The translations under genes and the position numbers were made by a program. DNA of 64,000 bases from Litorimonas sp039975855 (lineage in GTDB: Bacteria; Pseudomonadota; Alphaproteobacteria; Caulobacterales; Maricaulaceae): NCBI GenBank assembly GCA_039975855.1, contig JBDWGH010000004.1, forward strand, positions 124,001-188,000. Reading direction: 5' to 3'. The number at the start of each line of letters is the position of its first letter. Position 1 is the stretch's first letter. The notes beneath the pieces were generated by a model, which had not been told where the DNA came from, did not search any database, and worked only from the letters and a program-made list of their open reading frames with translations. Positions 7,581-16,019 of the stretch are shown piece after piece.

Positions 7581-9324
7581 ACAGATGACGGATCGCCAGC
7601 GCATTTCGCGCCTTTGGCGAGACTATATCTGGCCTCAAAAAACACGGCTATTTCTGGCCGTGTTTTTCATGGTGCTGTTTGCCGCCGCGACCGCGGGTTA
7701 CGTTTATCTTGTAAGCCTGATTATCGACGCCGCAACGGCGCTTGATGAAGGCGGCGGTATTTCGCAAGTTCGCAGCTACGCTGCCATCATCTTACCCGTC
7801 ATCTTGGGACTAACCTTCACGGCGGGCATTGGCGGGTACGTTCAACGCATCCTTACGAATACCATTGCTTTGAACACTGTCGGAAAAATGCAAAAGCAAA
7901 TGCTTCGCTCTGTTCACGAGCGCGACTTTGCTGACAGCCAAACCGAAGCAACAGGTGAGTTAATCGCAAAGTTCACGAATGACGTCAGCGTTATATCTGC
8001 TGGTCTGGTGCGGGTCTTAGGAAATTTGATAAAGGACGTCCTGACAGTAATTTTCACGATTGGGGCCATGTTGTTTTTGAACTGGCAACTGTCCGTCTTC
8101 ATGGTCGTGTTTGGTCTAGCGCTCTGGCCAATCATCAACATTTCCAAACGTTTGCGTGGCAACGCCCGAGAAGTCCAAGAACATATCGGTCATATGACGG
8201 CGGATTTAAAAGAAAGCCTTGGAGCAGCGCAACTTGTGAAAACCTATGGCTTGGAAACACATCAACAGTCGCGATTAAACACAAGCTTTGACGAGCGAAT
8301 ACGTCTATATCTTAAACTCATCACACAACAGGCCCGCGTAGACCCGATTTTAGAAGTCGTTGGCGGTCTGGTCATCGCCGCGGTCGTCATATTTGGGGTT
8401 TGGCAATATGGCGCAGGAACGGCCACAGGTGGAGAGATTGCTGGTGTTTTAATGGGATTATTAGCTCTAGCCCCACGCCTGCGCGCACTTGGCACATTGA
8501 ATAATGTTATCCAAGAAAGCTTAAGTTCTGTCGGACGCATCTTTGATGTGATCGACACAGAACCGTCCCTAACAGACGCGATTATCACCACAGATCTTGA
8601 TGTGACCAACGGACAGATAGATTTAGTCCAGGTTGGTTTCAGCTATCCGGACGGCACGAAAGCTCTGGAAGCCCTGACCCTGACTGCATCCCCGGGGGAA
8701 ACCACAGCTCTCGTTGGGCCCTCTGGTGGAGGTAAGTCGACGATTATGCACCTTATCCCCCGGCTTTATGATGTAACCGACGGGAGTGTCCGCATAGACA
8801 GCCAGGATGTACGCGAAGTTAGCCAGGCCAGCCTACGCAAGCAAATCGCGGTCGTCTCTCAAGAGGCTGTCTTGTTCAATGACACCATCGCCGCCAATAT
8901 CGCGCTCGGTGATTTAGAGGCAGACCGCGACGCGATTATCCACGCAGCTAAAGCCGCGGACGCGCATGGGTTCATTACGCGGCTTCCCGATGGCTATGAC
9001 ACGGTGTTGGGTGAAGATGGAGCGGGATTGTCGGGCGGACAAAGACAAAGATTATCCATCGCGCGCGCCATTTTACGCGATGCGCCAATCCTGTTGCTGG
9101 ACGAAGCTACCTCCGCCCTCGACACGGAATCTGAGTCCAAAGTCCAAGCCGCGCTCGAGACATTAAGCGAAGGCCGAACCACTCTCGTCATCGCGCATAG
9201 GCTGGCGACGGTCCAAAATGCGGATATGATTTATGTGATTGAAAATGGCCGCGTTGTTGAAAGCGGAACGGATAAGGAATTGCGAAAAAGCGGCGGCGTT
9301 TATGCTGGATTGAGTCAGGTTTGA
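7558..9324 (+). CDS. MsbA-like ABC exporter (fused permease-ATPase)
   Basis: From the ATG at 7558 the protein has 588 aa, typical for half-size lipid/multidrug exporters. Six transmembrane helices (about residues 30-310) precede the ATPase: Walker A GPSGGGKST (about 387), signature LSGGQRQR (about 491), Walker B ILLLDEATSAL (about 510) and the H-loop AHR (about 545). Placement just before the lipid A/Kdo cassette suggests flipping of lipid A or a phospholipid, which is inference. ATG 7585 is an alternative start; upstream in-frame codons overlap the phosphatase too deeply. Confidence 0.92.
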   Translation: METVSLAKQMTDRQRISRLWRDYIWPQKTRLFLAVFFMVLFAAATAGYVYLVSLIIDAATALDEGGGISQVRSYAAIILPVILGLTFTAGIGGYVQRILTNTIALNTVGKMQKQMLRSVHERDFADSQTEATGELIAKFTNDVSVISAGLVRVLGNLIKDVLTVIFTIGAMLFLNWQLSVFMVVFGLALWPIINISKRLRGNAREVQEHIGHMTADLKESLGAAQLVKTYGLETHQQSRLNTSFDERIRLYLKLITQQARVDPILEVVGGLVIAAVVIFGVWQYGAGTATGGEIAGVLMGLLALAPRLRALGTLNNVIQESLSSVGRIFDVIDTEPSLTDAIITTDLDVTNGQIDLVQVGFSYPDGTKALEALTLTASPGETTALVGPSGGGKSTIMHLIPRLYDVTDGSVRIDSQDVREVSQASLRKQIAVVSQEAVLFNDTIAANIALGDLEADRDAIIHAAKAADAHGFITRLPDGYDTVLGEDGAGLSGGQRQRLSIARAILRDAPILLLDEATSALDTESESKVQAALETLSEGRTTLVIAHRLATVQNADMIYVIENGRVVESGTDKELRKSGGVYAGLSQV

Positions 9325-9327
9325 CAC

Positions 9328-9450
9328 TTACTCGTTTTTCCGTGAATGTTTTTTCTCATGTTCAGCAGCCTCTTCTTGATTAGATATTGACCACTGCAAA
9401 AACGGAAAACCAAACAAAATCAGAATAAGCAAAAAGAAAAAAACGATCAT
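9328..9450 (-). CDS. 40-aa single-span membrane microprotein
   Basis: A 40-codon frame starts 2 nt after the stop of the phosphatase gene, with the ribosome-binding site GGGAG 5 nt before the ATG and itself inside the phosphatase 3' end. The product has a very hydrophobic N-terminal helix (residues 2-19, rich in Phe, Leu, Ile), then WSISNQEEAAEHEKKHSRKNE, a charged soluble tail. This layout (tight coupling, strong binding site, one clean membrane helix) supports a real gene. It ends 3 bp past the convergent exporter gene. Function unknown; a regulator or anchor for the phosphatase is conceivable. Confidence 0.65.
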   Translation of the reverse strand: MIVFFFLLILILFGFPFLQWSISNQEEAAEHEKKHSRKNE

Positions 9451-9452
9451 GC

Positions 9453-10130
9453 CTACTCCCGCCGCAGAATTTCCGTAATCGGATTGCCACTCCATTGATC
9501 CATGAAACGGGCCTTCACATCAACGGGATCATAGACGGTCTCGACCCATTCCATAAAACTAATGTCGTGAGTTTCGGCGTAACGCAGATAGTCTTCGAAG
9601 AAGTAATCCAGCATCCCCGTCTTGCCTTGACGGACATGTAGTTTTTTCAGCGTCAGCTCACTTTCCAGCGCCTGCGCAATCGTGTCGCCCATATGGAAAT
9701 GCCGATAAAGCACGCCCATAAATCCCGTGCGGTCTGCGCCGGATTTACAATGCATGACGGCTGGATATTCAATCTGCTCAAATAAATCTCGCGCACCTTT
9801 GATTTTCTCAACCGTATGAACGTCTCGCGAATAGACCCGAAAGTCGATCAGCGTGATGCCGTATTTTTCGCAGGCTTCTTTTTCCAGCAGGTAATATCCT
9901 TTAGGTGAGACACCGCGCAGGTTCAGGATTGTTTTGATTCCTTCTTCGGCAAATAGTGCAATCCGTTCCGGCGAAGGTTGGTTTTCGCGGTACATTCCGC
10001 CGCCCAAATCGTGCCGATTTGGAAATCGCAGGCGCAGAAAGCCATGATCCCCCCACATTAGCTCCCGTCGCGCTTTTTTCCTATGGCGCGGGTTATTGAG
10101 GTCCAGCTGCGTATCGCTTAGGTCAGTCAT
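9453..10130 (-). CDS. Cys-based dual-specificity/tyrosine phosphatase
   Basis: The 225-aa protein carries the CX5R signature HCKSGADRTG at residues 127-136 (nucleophile Cys128, Arg134), preceded by an Asp-bearing loop (DFRVYSRDVH, about 96-105) that could act as general acid. The fold matches the bacterial dual-specificity phosphatase group with 'KTILNLRG' at the P-loop-distal strand. Substrates may be phosphotyrosine or a phospholipid or sugar phosphate; the LPS genes lying divergently 29 bp away make an envelope substrate attractive, but this is inference. No signal peptide is present. Confidence 0.88.
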   Translation of the reverse strand: MTDLSDTQLDLNNPRHRKKARRELMWGDHGFLRLRFPNRHDLGGGMYRENQPSPERIALFAEEGIKTILNLRGVSPKGYYLLEKEACEKYGITLIDFRVYSRDVHTVEKIKGARDLFEQIEYPAVMHCKSGADRTGFMGVLYRHFHMGDTIAQALESELTLKKLHVRQGKTGMLDYFFEDYLRYAETHDISFMEWVETVYDPVDVKARFMDQWSGNPITEILRRE

Positions 10131-10159
10131 ATTAAAGTGGGCTAACAGGGAGGCCGCGC

Positions 10160-10864
10160 GTGTTCAAACGTCTTTTGCGGCGCCCCGGCGTTCAATCGTT
10201 TCTAGGATGGTGTGTTGCGCAATATATGCGCCTGATTAAAGCCACCACCAGGTGGGAAGTGCGCCACGACGGACGCGTCGCAGGAATTATTGCCGAACGA
10301 GAAGGTGTGATTGCCCTGACGTGGCATTCCCGGTTCCTGATGCTGACTGCAGCGTGGGAACCCGATTTCCAGCTCCCATATGTTATGATTTCACGATCAC
10401 GCGACGGCGCTGTCGTTGCCTCAACCTGCAAGGCGCTCGGCCTTCAAACCTTACGCGGCAGCGCGCGCAAGACCGGAAAAGCCAAAGGCGGTGATGCGGC
10501 GGCAGCAGGCGCGGTGACGGCCATTCGATCCGGTGGCTGCGTCGTTATCACACCAGATGGACCACGCGGACCCCGGCAACGTTTGGGCGACGGGCCTTTA
10601 CGCCTCGCCCGCGCGACGGGTGCGCCGCTTATGCCCTGCACATTCGCTGTAGCGCGACGCAAACAGTTCGATAGCTGGGATCGTTTCGTATTACCTAAGC
10701 CCTTCGGAAAAGGCCTTATACTTTGGGGAACCCCGGTGAGTATTCCGCCGGAAACTTCGGACGCCGATTTAGAGAATATTCGACTGAGCATTGAGACAGA
10801 AATGAATACCCTCATGGCTGAGGCTGATGTTGAGTTAGGCCATATCGCGGTGGACCCTGCATGA
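10160..10864 (+). CDS. DUF374 lysophospholipid-acyltransferase-like protein
   Basis: The 234-aa protein has the DUF374 pattern: ALTWHSRFLML (about 53-63, His as in HX4D-type acyltransferases), SRSRDGAVVAS (about 78-88) and TPDGPRGPRQRL (about 134-145). The family is related to lysophospholipid and lipid A acyltransferases and sits before waaA in many alphaproteobacteria. GTG start with GGGAGG 7 nt upstream. It overlaps waaA by 4 bp (ATGA). It probably adds an acyl chain to a lipid A or Kdo-lipid intermediate; the acceptor is not known. Confidence 0.88.
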   Translation: MFKRLLRRPGVQSFLGWCVAQYMRLIKATTRWEVRHDGRVAGIIAEREGVIALTWHSRFLMLTAAWEPDFQLPYVMISRSRDGAVVASTCKALGLQTLRGSARKTGKAKGGDAAAAGAVTAIRSGGCVVITPDGPRGPRQRLGDGPLRLARATGAPLMPCTFAVARRKQFDSWDRFVLPKPFGKGLILWGTPVSIPPETSDADLENIRLSIETEMNTLMAEADVELGHIAVDPA

Positions 10865-12117
10865 GTTGGGCCGGTGCATATCGGCGCTTAATGACCGCCC
10901 TCGAACCCTTCGCAGGTTACATCCTACAGCGCCGCGTAAAGTCAGGAAAAGAAGATGAAACCCGAATTGGCGAGCGCAAAGGTATTGCCTCTCTTGCGCG
11001 TCCACCGGGAACATTGATTTGGATGCACGGCGCCAGCGTTGGCGAAACATCAATGCTCTTGCCTCTTGTTCGGCGGCTACTCAACGATGATCCAAAACTA
11101 CATATTTTGATTACTAGCGGGACCATGACATCTGCTAAAGTCATGGCAGAACGTTTGCCAAACCGCGCATTCCATCAAATGGTTCCGCTTGACGGGCCCA
11201 ATTTTGTCGACCGTTTCCTCGCGCATTGGCAGCCAAACCTCGCCGTTTGGGCTGAAAGTGAAATATGGCCAAACCTCGTTTTGCAAACCAAAGCCAGTCA
11301 CGCGCGGATGGCGCTCATAAACGCGCGGATGAACCAAAACTCGATTGATCGATGGCGAAACAAGCGCAATTTCGCGCGACAAGTCTTTTCAACATTCGAC
11401 GTCATTTTACCGGCCGATACGCTCACCCATAATGCGCTCAAGTTTTTGGGTGGGAATGTTGTCAGTCAGATAGGGAATTTAAAAACCGCTGCTCCCGCTT
11501 TGGAATTTGACTCGGCCGAATCCAAACGCCTCAAAAAAGCTATCGGGCGCCGCCCTGTTTGGCTGGCGGCCAGCACACATGGTCCAGAGGAAGCGGAAAT
11601 TTTAAAAGCCCACACGTCTGGTCCTGCTCAGAAGGCCAATGCCTTACTCCTTTGGGTTCCTCGTCACCCTGAACGCGGCGAAGAAATCGTTGAACTTTGT
11701 GTAGGGACTGACATCGCTGTCCGGTCAAAAGGCGAGCCGGTCTCACCCGATACCTCAATCTATATCATGGATACATTGGGCGAAATGGGCTTGGCTCTAG
11801 ACCTCGCAGATGTCGCCTTTGTTGGCGGCTCCCTCCACCATAGTTTAACAGGTCACAATCCTTTAGAACCTGCCCGTGCACAGGTCCCTATCTTGACAGG
11901 ACCACATGTAGGGAGCTTTACCGAACTCTATGCAGAGCTGTTTAATCACAATGCCGCCATGCGCGTGACATCCGCAAAACAATTAGAGAAGTCTGTGATG
12001 GCACTGATGACGGACCCCGCCGCCGCACGCCAAATGGCCGGACGTGCAAAATTGCTAGCGGAAGAGAGCGATAGCGTCTTAGCCTATACGGTTGCGCGAT
12101 TGAGAGCTTTGTTGTGA
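10861..12117 (+). CDS. waaA: 3-deoxy-D-manno-octulosonic acid transferase WaaA (KdtA)
   Basis: The 418-aa protein transfers Kdo from CMP-Kdo to lipid IVA at the inner membrane. Visible family features are LIWMHGASVGETSMLLPLV (about 53-71, including the catalytic Glu), WAESEIWPNLV (about 127-137), the C-terminal donor-site segment FVGGSLHHSLTGHNPLEPA (about 320-338) and PILTGPHVGSF. Overlaps of 4 bp with both neighbours show a tight operon with the DUF374 and lpxK genes. Confidence 0.95.
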   Translation: MSWAGAYRRLMTALEPFAGYILQRRVKSGKEDETRIGERKGIASLARPPGTLIWMHGASVGETSMLLPLVRRLLNDDPKLHILITSGTMTSAKVMAERLPNRAFHQMVPLDGPNFVDRFLAHWQPNLAVWAESEIWPNLVLQTKASHARMALINARMNQNSIDRWRNKRNFARQVFSTFDVILPADTLTHNALKFLGGNVVSQIGNLKTAAPALEFDSAESKRLKKAIGRRPVWLAASTHGPEEAEILKAHTSGPAQKANALLLWVPRHPERGEEIVELCVGTDIAVRSKGEPVSPDTSIYIMDTLGEMGLALDLADVAFVGGSLHHSLTGHNPLEPARAQVPILTGPHVGSFTELYAELFNHNAAMRVTSAKQLEKSVMALMTDPAAARQMAGRAKLLAEESDSVLAYTVARLRALL

Positions 12118-13109
12118 AGGCTCCCGACTTTTGGAACCATAGAACAGGACCCGAAGCCAAAACGGCTTTGCGCACAGTCTTGCGTCCATTCGGTTGGCTC
12201 TACGCTAAAGCGGCAGCGCATCGACTGGAAACCACCGAGTCCATTGATCCAGGCGTTCCCGTTATCTGCGTTGGGAATGCAACCTTGGGCGGGACAGGCA
12301 AAACACCTGTCGTGGCCTATCTCCTCCAATCGATGAGACGTCTTGGGGTTGAAGCGCATGGTCTATCCCGCGGGTATGGTGGCCGCGAAAAAGGACCAAC
12401 CGCCGTGGACCCGGATCACACGGCCATAGATGTCGGCGACGAACCGCTGCTCCTGCGCCGGCACGGGCCTGTTTGGGTCGCGGCTGGACGAGATGAAGGC
12501 GCACTGACAGCCGTAACAAATGGGGCAAAAGTCATCATCATGGATGATGGTCATCAAAACCCATTATTAGAAAAAACACTCTCACTCTTGGTTGTCGATG
12601 CAGAAGTTGGTTTTGGGAACGGCTGCGTTCTTCCGGCAGGACCCTTGCGGGAGGATTTGGGCGCTGCCTTGGACCGGACAGACGCCGTCATCTTAATGAA
12701 GCCATCATTGGATTACCAAATATCAGAAACTCTGCGCGAACAGCTAAAAGGGCAACTCGTTATCCCGGCTTATCTTGCACCGCGTATCGACCCTCCAAAA
12801 GGCAAGCTCTATGCCTTTGCCGGAATTGGCCGACCCGCGAAATTTTTCGACAGCCTCAAACGCGCTGGCGCCAATGTTGTCGAAACGGAAGGGTTCGCCG
12901 ATCACTACAAGTATAAGGATGAGGATATTGAGAGCCTTTTCCTTATGGCTTCTGAAATGGAAGCAGGTCTAATCACAACGGAAAAAGACTATGTCCGCTT
13001 GCCCAAGGGCTATCGCAAGGGCGTCCAAATTTGGCCTGTTTCCGTGGTATTTGAAGACGAATTAACTCTGCGGCGGCTGCTTCATCCCATCATTGAGATG
13101 GCGAAATGA
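12114..13109 (+). CDS. lpxK: Tetraacyldisaccharide 4'-kinase LpxK
   Basis: The 331-aa protein phosphorylates the 4' position of the lipid A disaccharide. The P-loop is GGTGKTP at residues 59-65 (preceded by CVGNATL, as usual for LpxK), followed by SRGYGGREKGP and VIIMDDGHQNP, where the DDGxQ segment holds catalytic Asp/His residues. GTG start inside the waaA stop (GTGA overlap), and a further ATGA overlap with the downstream acyltransferase gene. Confidence 0.95.
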   Translation: MKAPDFWNHRTGPEAKTALRTVLRPFGWLYAKAAAHRLETTESIDPGVPVICVGNATLGGTGKTPVVAYLLQSMRRLGVEAHGLSRGYGGREKGPTAVDPDHTAIDVGDEPLLLRRHGPVWVAAGRDEGALTAVTNGAKVIIMDDGHQNPLLEKTLSLLVVDAEVGFGNGCVLPAGPLREDLGAALDRTDAVILMKPSLDYQISETLREQLKGQLVIPAYLAPRIDPPKGKLYAFAGIGRPAKFFDSLKRAGANVVETEGFADHYKYKDEDIESLFLMASEMEAGLITTEKDYVRLPKGYRKGVQIWPVSVVFEDELTLRRLLHPIIEMAK

Positions 13110-13981
13110 AGGATCGTTTCGAGGCGATAGCTTATGACCTTGCAACGGGCTTAATGCGTTTATTGCCGTTTGGTTTCGTATCGGGTTTAGGCGCAGGTCT
13201 CGTTAAAACGATTGGACCTCTGACGTCTAAACGCCACATCGCCGAAACAGGATTGCGGACAGCTTTTCCCGACAAAACAGACGCCGAAATTAAATCTCTG
13301 ATGAAGGCGCAGTGGGACAACTTGGGACGGACTTTTGCCGAGTTTCCCCTCACACATAGGCTACGACCATTCGAAGAGAATAGCCGCGTCACCATTCACG
13401 GCATTGAGCATTATGAAGCTAATCAACCCGCCATAATCGTGACTGGGCATTTTGCCAATTGGGAAGTCATGGCGACGGTTCTGACACAATCCGACCATAC
13501 GGTTCGGATCACATATCGAAAAATCAATAACCCTTTGATTGATACCCGTGTAAGACGTCAGCGCGAAGCCTATGGCACAAAATATCTGGTCAAAAAATCC
13601 AGCCATGCTGGCGGAAGAGAGTTATTTGAAGCCCTGAAAGCCGGCGAGAGCGTGGCTCTATTGAATGATCAGAAGTTCAATACGGGGGTGGAAGTTCCTT
13701 TTTTTGGAGAACCGGCCATGACGGCGCAGGGCGCGGTTAGGTTAGCATTAAAGACAAATCGACCCTTATTACCCATGGCTGTGACGCGCAAAAAATCAAA
13801 GTTCACAGTCACTTTTTATCCGCCAATAAAGCTAGAAGTAACAGGGGATCGAGATACGGATGTTCTTGCGGGTGTATCGCAGGTCAATGCATTTGTGGAA
13901 GACCGGGTTCGAGAAAATCCTGCACAATGGTTCTGGGTTCACAGACGCTGGCCCAAAACGCTTTACCGAGGAAAGTCATGA
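13106..13981 (+). CDS. lpxL: Lipid A biosynthesis acyltransferase (LpxL/HtrB family)
   Basis: The 291-aa protein has the LABLAT-family pattern: GHFANWE with the His-X4-Glu dyad at His115/Glu120, an Arg-rich acceptor region RVRRQREAYG, LNDQKFNTGVEVPFFG (about 191-206) and the C-terminal WFWVHRRWP. It would add a secondary acyl chain to Kdo2-lipid IVA. It overlaps lpxK and the following lipoprotein gene by 4 bp each. Whether it is LpxL or LpxM in specificity cannot be told from sequence alone. Confidence 0.93.
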   Translation: MKDRFEAIAYDLATGLMRLLPFGFVSGLGAGLVKTIGPLTSKRHIAETGLRTAFPDKTDAEIKSLMKAQWDNLGRTFAEFPLTHRLRPFEENSRVTIHGIEHYEANQPAIIVTGHFANWEVMATVLTQSDHTVRITYRKINNPLIDTRVRRQREAYGTKYLVKKSSHAGGRELFEALKAGESVALLNDQKFNTGVEVPFFGEPAMTAQGAVRLALKTNRPLLPMAVTRKKSKFTVTFYPPIKLEVTGDRDTDVLAGVSQVNAFVEDRVRENPAQWFWVHRRWPKTLYRGKS

Positions 13982-14409
13982 GGATTATTTTCATCACTGC
14001 AGCTTTTATTGTGGCCGCGTGTTCTCAGGTTAAACCCGCTGTTACGTCTGATCCCCATCCGGTTGTTCTCGCCCATGTTGAGGCATTTAACGTGCAGGAC
14101 GCAAAGGCCATGGCAGAGGTCGAACACCCGGATATAGAGTGGCTAACCGCGACGGGTTCAGAAATTTTGGTTGAAGTTTCCGGTCGCGAGAACCTGACCA
14201 AATCCATGGAAGAGTTTTTTAAGTCGCCCACCAAGATTGCTGGCACGCTTCGGGATTGGAGCGTTAATGGGAATTACATTGCTGTGACCGAAACTGCACA
14301 TTGGTCAACGTCATCTGGAGAGGCGAAATCGCAAAGCGCGCTGACCGTTTATCAACTAGAAGACAATCTTATCCGCAGGGTTTGGTATTATCCAAGCGTT
14401 GAGAATTAG
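13978..14409 (+). CDS. NTF2-like (SnoaL-type) lipoprotein
   Basis: From the ATG at 13978 (ATGA overlap with lpxL) the protein has 143 aa: MRIIFITAAFIVAAC is a short signal peptide with lipobox, Cys15. The mature part (VLAHVEAFNVQDAKAMAEVEHPDIEWL, continuing to WYYPSVEN) resembles the SnoaL/NTF2-like cone fold, which can bind or act on small molecules. An upstream in-frame ATG at 13927 would destroy the signal peptide, so it is rejected. As the last gene of the lipid A operon it may act in the envelope, but no function is claimed. Confidence 0.82.
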   Translation: MRIIFITAAFIVAACSQVKPAVTSDPHPVVLAHVEAFNVQDAKAMAEVEHPDIEWLTATGSEILVEVSGRENLTKSMEEFFKSPTKIAGTLRDWSVNGNYIAVTETAHWSTSSGEAKSQSALTVYQLEDNLIRRVWYYPSVEN

Positions 14410-14717
14410 GCGCTTTTTACGCGCGTCTCATCATAGACCTCAAACTCATGCGCAATGCAGCGTTCGATGAGCTTTCGCCAAACGGGTTCTGCGATGTCAG
14501 CAGATAGACCCTGAATTTTCGCTTCAGCGAGAACCTTACTCACAACGTCCTCAATGCGGGGCGCATCATATACGGCGTCCCGGTTTGGTTTAATCCGCGC
14601 GGCGGCATGCATATAACCTTGGCGCGTAACCAGCAGGCGGACCAGTTCGCGGTCGATGGCGTCAACGCCCTCGCGAACCTCAAGCATGGTCAGACAATCT
14701 TCGGGTTGTTTAGCCAT
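14406..14717 (-). CDS. Chorismate mutase (AroQ class)
   Basis: The 103-aa all-helical protein converts chorismate to prephenate. The AroQ pattern is clear: LEVREGVDAIDRELVRLLVTRQ at 13-34 (Arg and Asp in the active site), AARIKPNRDAVYD (Lys), and the last helix VWRKLIERCIAHEFE. No signal peptide, so cytoplasmic and monofunctional. It converges on the lipoprotein gene with a 4-bp overlap of the stop codons and overlaps the upstream M23 gene by 8 bp, implying co-transcription with it. Confidence 0.93.
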   Translation of the reverse strand: MAKQPEDCLTMLEVREGVDAIDRELVRLLVTRQGYMHAAARIKPNRDAVYDAPRIEDVVSKVLAEAKIQGLSADIAEPVWRKLIERCIAHEFEVYDETRVKSA

Positions 14718-15777
14718 TAGAGGGCCACTCCGTCAGTAATTCTGGGTCGAGATTTCGCCCACGCCATTTGAGACGCCAGCATAGATGCGGGCCCGTTGAA
14801 CGTCCACGTGATCCGACTGTGGCAATTTGTTGCCCTTGGACGACTCGTTGACCTTCTTCGACCATCACATCTTCATTATGCAAATAATAGGAGATCAAGC
14901 CCTGCCCGTGATCAATCATGATCAGAGAGCCCTCAAAATACATTTCTTCGCTGGCGAGGCTAACAATACCGTCCGCAGGCGCGAGGATAGGTGTGCCTTT
15001 AGGGGCGGCCAAATCCACGCCGAAATGAGGACGTTTGGGATCGCCATTCAAAATTCGTTGCGCGCCGAAATTAGTCGTTTTGATGTGCTCGGTGACAGGA
15101 AAAATGAAACCATCTTTAAATCCGATCTCCTCGACCTTGGACGCAAAGCCTACTTTTTTGAGGGCGCTAGCTTTCCGAATACGGGCTAATTCTTCAGGCG
15201 TATATTCGCTGACCATGTTTTTTGGTAAGCCGTCAATACGGGAGGTATCATATTCTCGTGGCGTAATATCGAAATCAACCCGCGCCTCACCGATACGGAC
15301 GAAGGCTGCAGGTTCATCGCGATCAAATCCAACGAGAAGCACACCGTTTTTATTGGCGGTTTGGGTGTAAGTGTCATTTTCGGAACGGCCAACTTCGACG
15401 CGGGCATTCGGCTCGGTTTGGCAAACAACCAACCCGCCCTGTTTGACGATGCCGTGGCAAGACAAGACTTTTGTTGTCTCAGAATTGGCAGCTAAAAACT
15501 TTTCAATTCCCGTTAAAACTGGTTCATCGCTAAAAATCGCACTACTAGACATAACAAGTGTCGGATCAGCTTGCGCCTCGACCTGAGTGAGTTTTAGGGC
15601 GGTTTCGATTTCATCTGAGGGGGTACGATGTTGTGAAACATCAATAATCTCATCCCTCACACCTTGTTCTTGAACTTTGGTCTCTATGTCTGCTCGCAAA
15701 GTCGGTAGCGCTTCAGCCTCTGGTTCAGCCGCACAGGCTGTCAACGCAATTGCAGATATGGCGAGCCAAGCCCGCAT
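14710..15777 (-). CDS. M23-family peptidase-like lipoprotein with altered zinc motif
   Basis: The 355-aa protein has a lipobox (LTAC, Cys15), a long N-terminal region, then a LytM/M23 domain at about 225-345. The HxxxD motif HFGVD is intact (His251, Asp255) and YYLH supplies His300, but the usual HxH reads HLC (His331, Cys333), so one zinc ligand is Cys. Cys could still bind zinc; the protein may be an active endopeptidase or an amidase activator of the EnvC type. It is tightly packed with DUF2093 upstream (the two abut) and chorismate mutase downstream. Confidence 0.88.
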   Translation of the reverse strand: MRAWLAISAIALTACAAEPEAEALPTLRADIETKVQEQGVRDEIIDVSQHRTPSDEIETALKLTQVEAQADPTLVMSSSAIFSDEPVLTGIEKFLAANSETTKVLSCHGIVKQGGLVVCQTEPNARVEVGRSENDTYTQTANKNGVLLVGFDRDEPAAFVRIGEARVDFDITPREYDTSRIDGLPKNMVSEYTPEELARIRKASALKKVGFASKVEEIGFKDGFIFPVTEHIKTTNFGAQRILNGDPKRPHFGVDLAAPKGTPILAPADGIVSLASEEMYFEGSLIMIDHGQGLISYYLHNEDVMVEEGQRVVQGQQIATVGSRGRSTGPHLCWRLKWRGRNLDPELLTEWPSNG

Positions 15778-15990
15778 TTAGATCGCGCCCGCGCGTTTAA
15801 AGCCTTCTAAGCTTGCGGTAGCGTCCTTATAGGCTTCTTGGCGATCTGCGTTCCAATAACGGAGCATTTCCAGCGGAATTTTTTCACGCGTAACCGCGCA
15901 TAGCACATAGCTGCCCGTTTCCATGATCGTGAAGTCCGACGCGCCATAATGAATTTTGGCTTCGCCCTCATTTTTGAAAAATCCTGTCAT
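15778..15990 (-). CDS. DUF2093 family protein
   Basis: This 70-aa protein matches DUF2093, a small alphaproteobacterial family, by its KIHYGASDFTIMETGSYV core (about 12-29) and the following IPLEMLRYWNADRQEAY. No catalytic motif or membrane segment is seen, and its role is unknown. It abuts the M23 lipoprotein gene and follows xseA by 29 bp, so the three probably share a transcript. The same neighbourhood near lpxK/xseA is common in related bacteria. Confidence 0.88.
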   Translation of the reverse strand: MTGFFKNEGEAKIHYGASDFTIMETGSYVLCAVTREKIPLEMLRYWNADRQEAYKDATASLEGFKRAGAI

Positions 15991-16019
15991 GGTGTCGACT
16001 TAGGGGGAAACGTTAGAAA

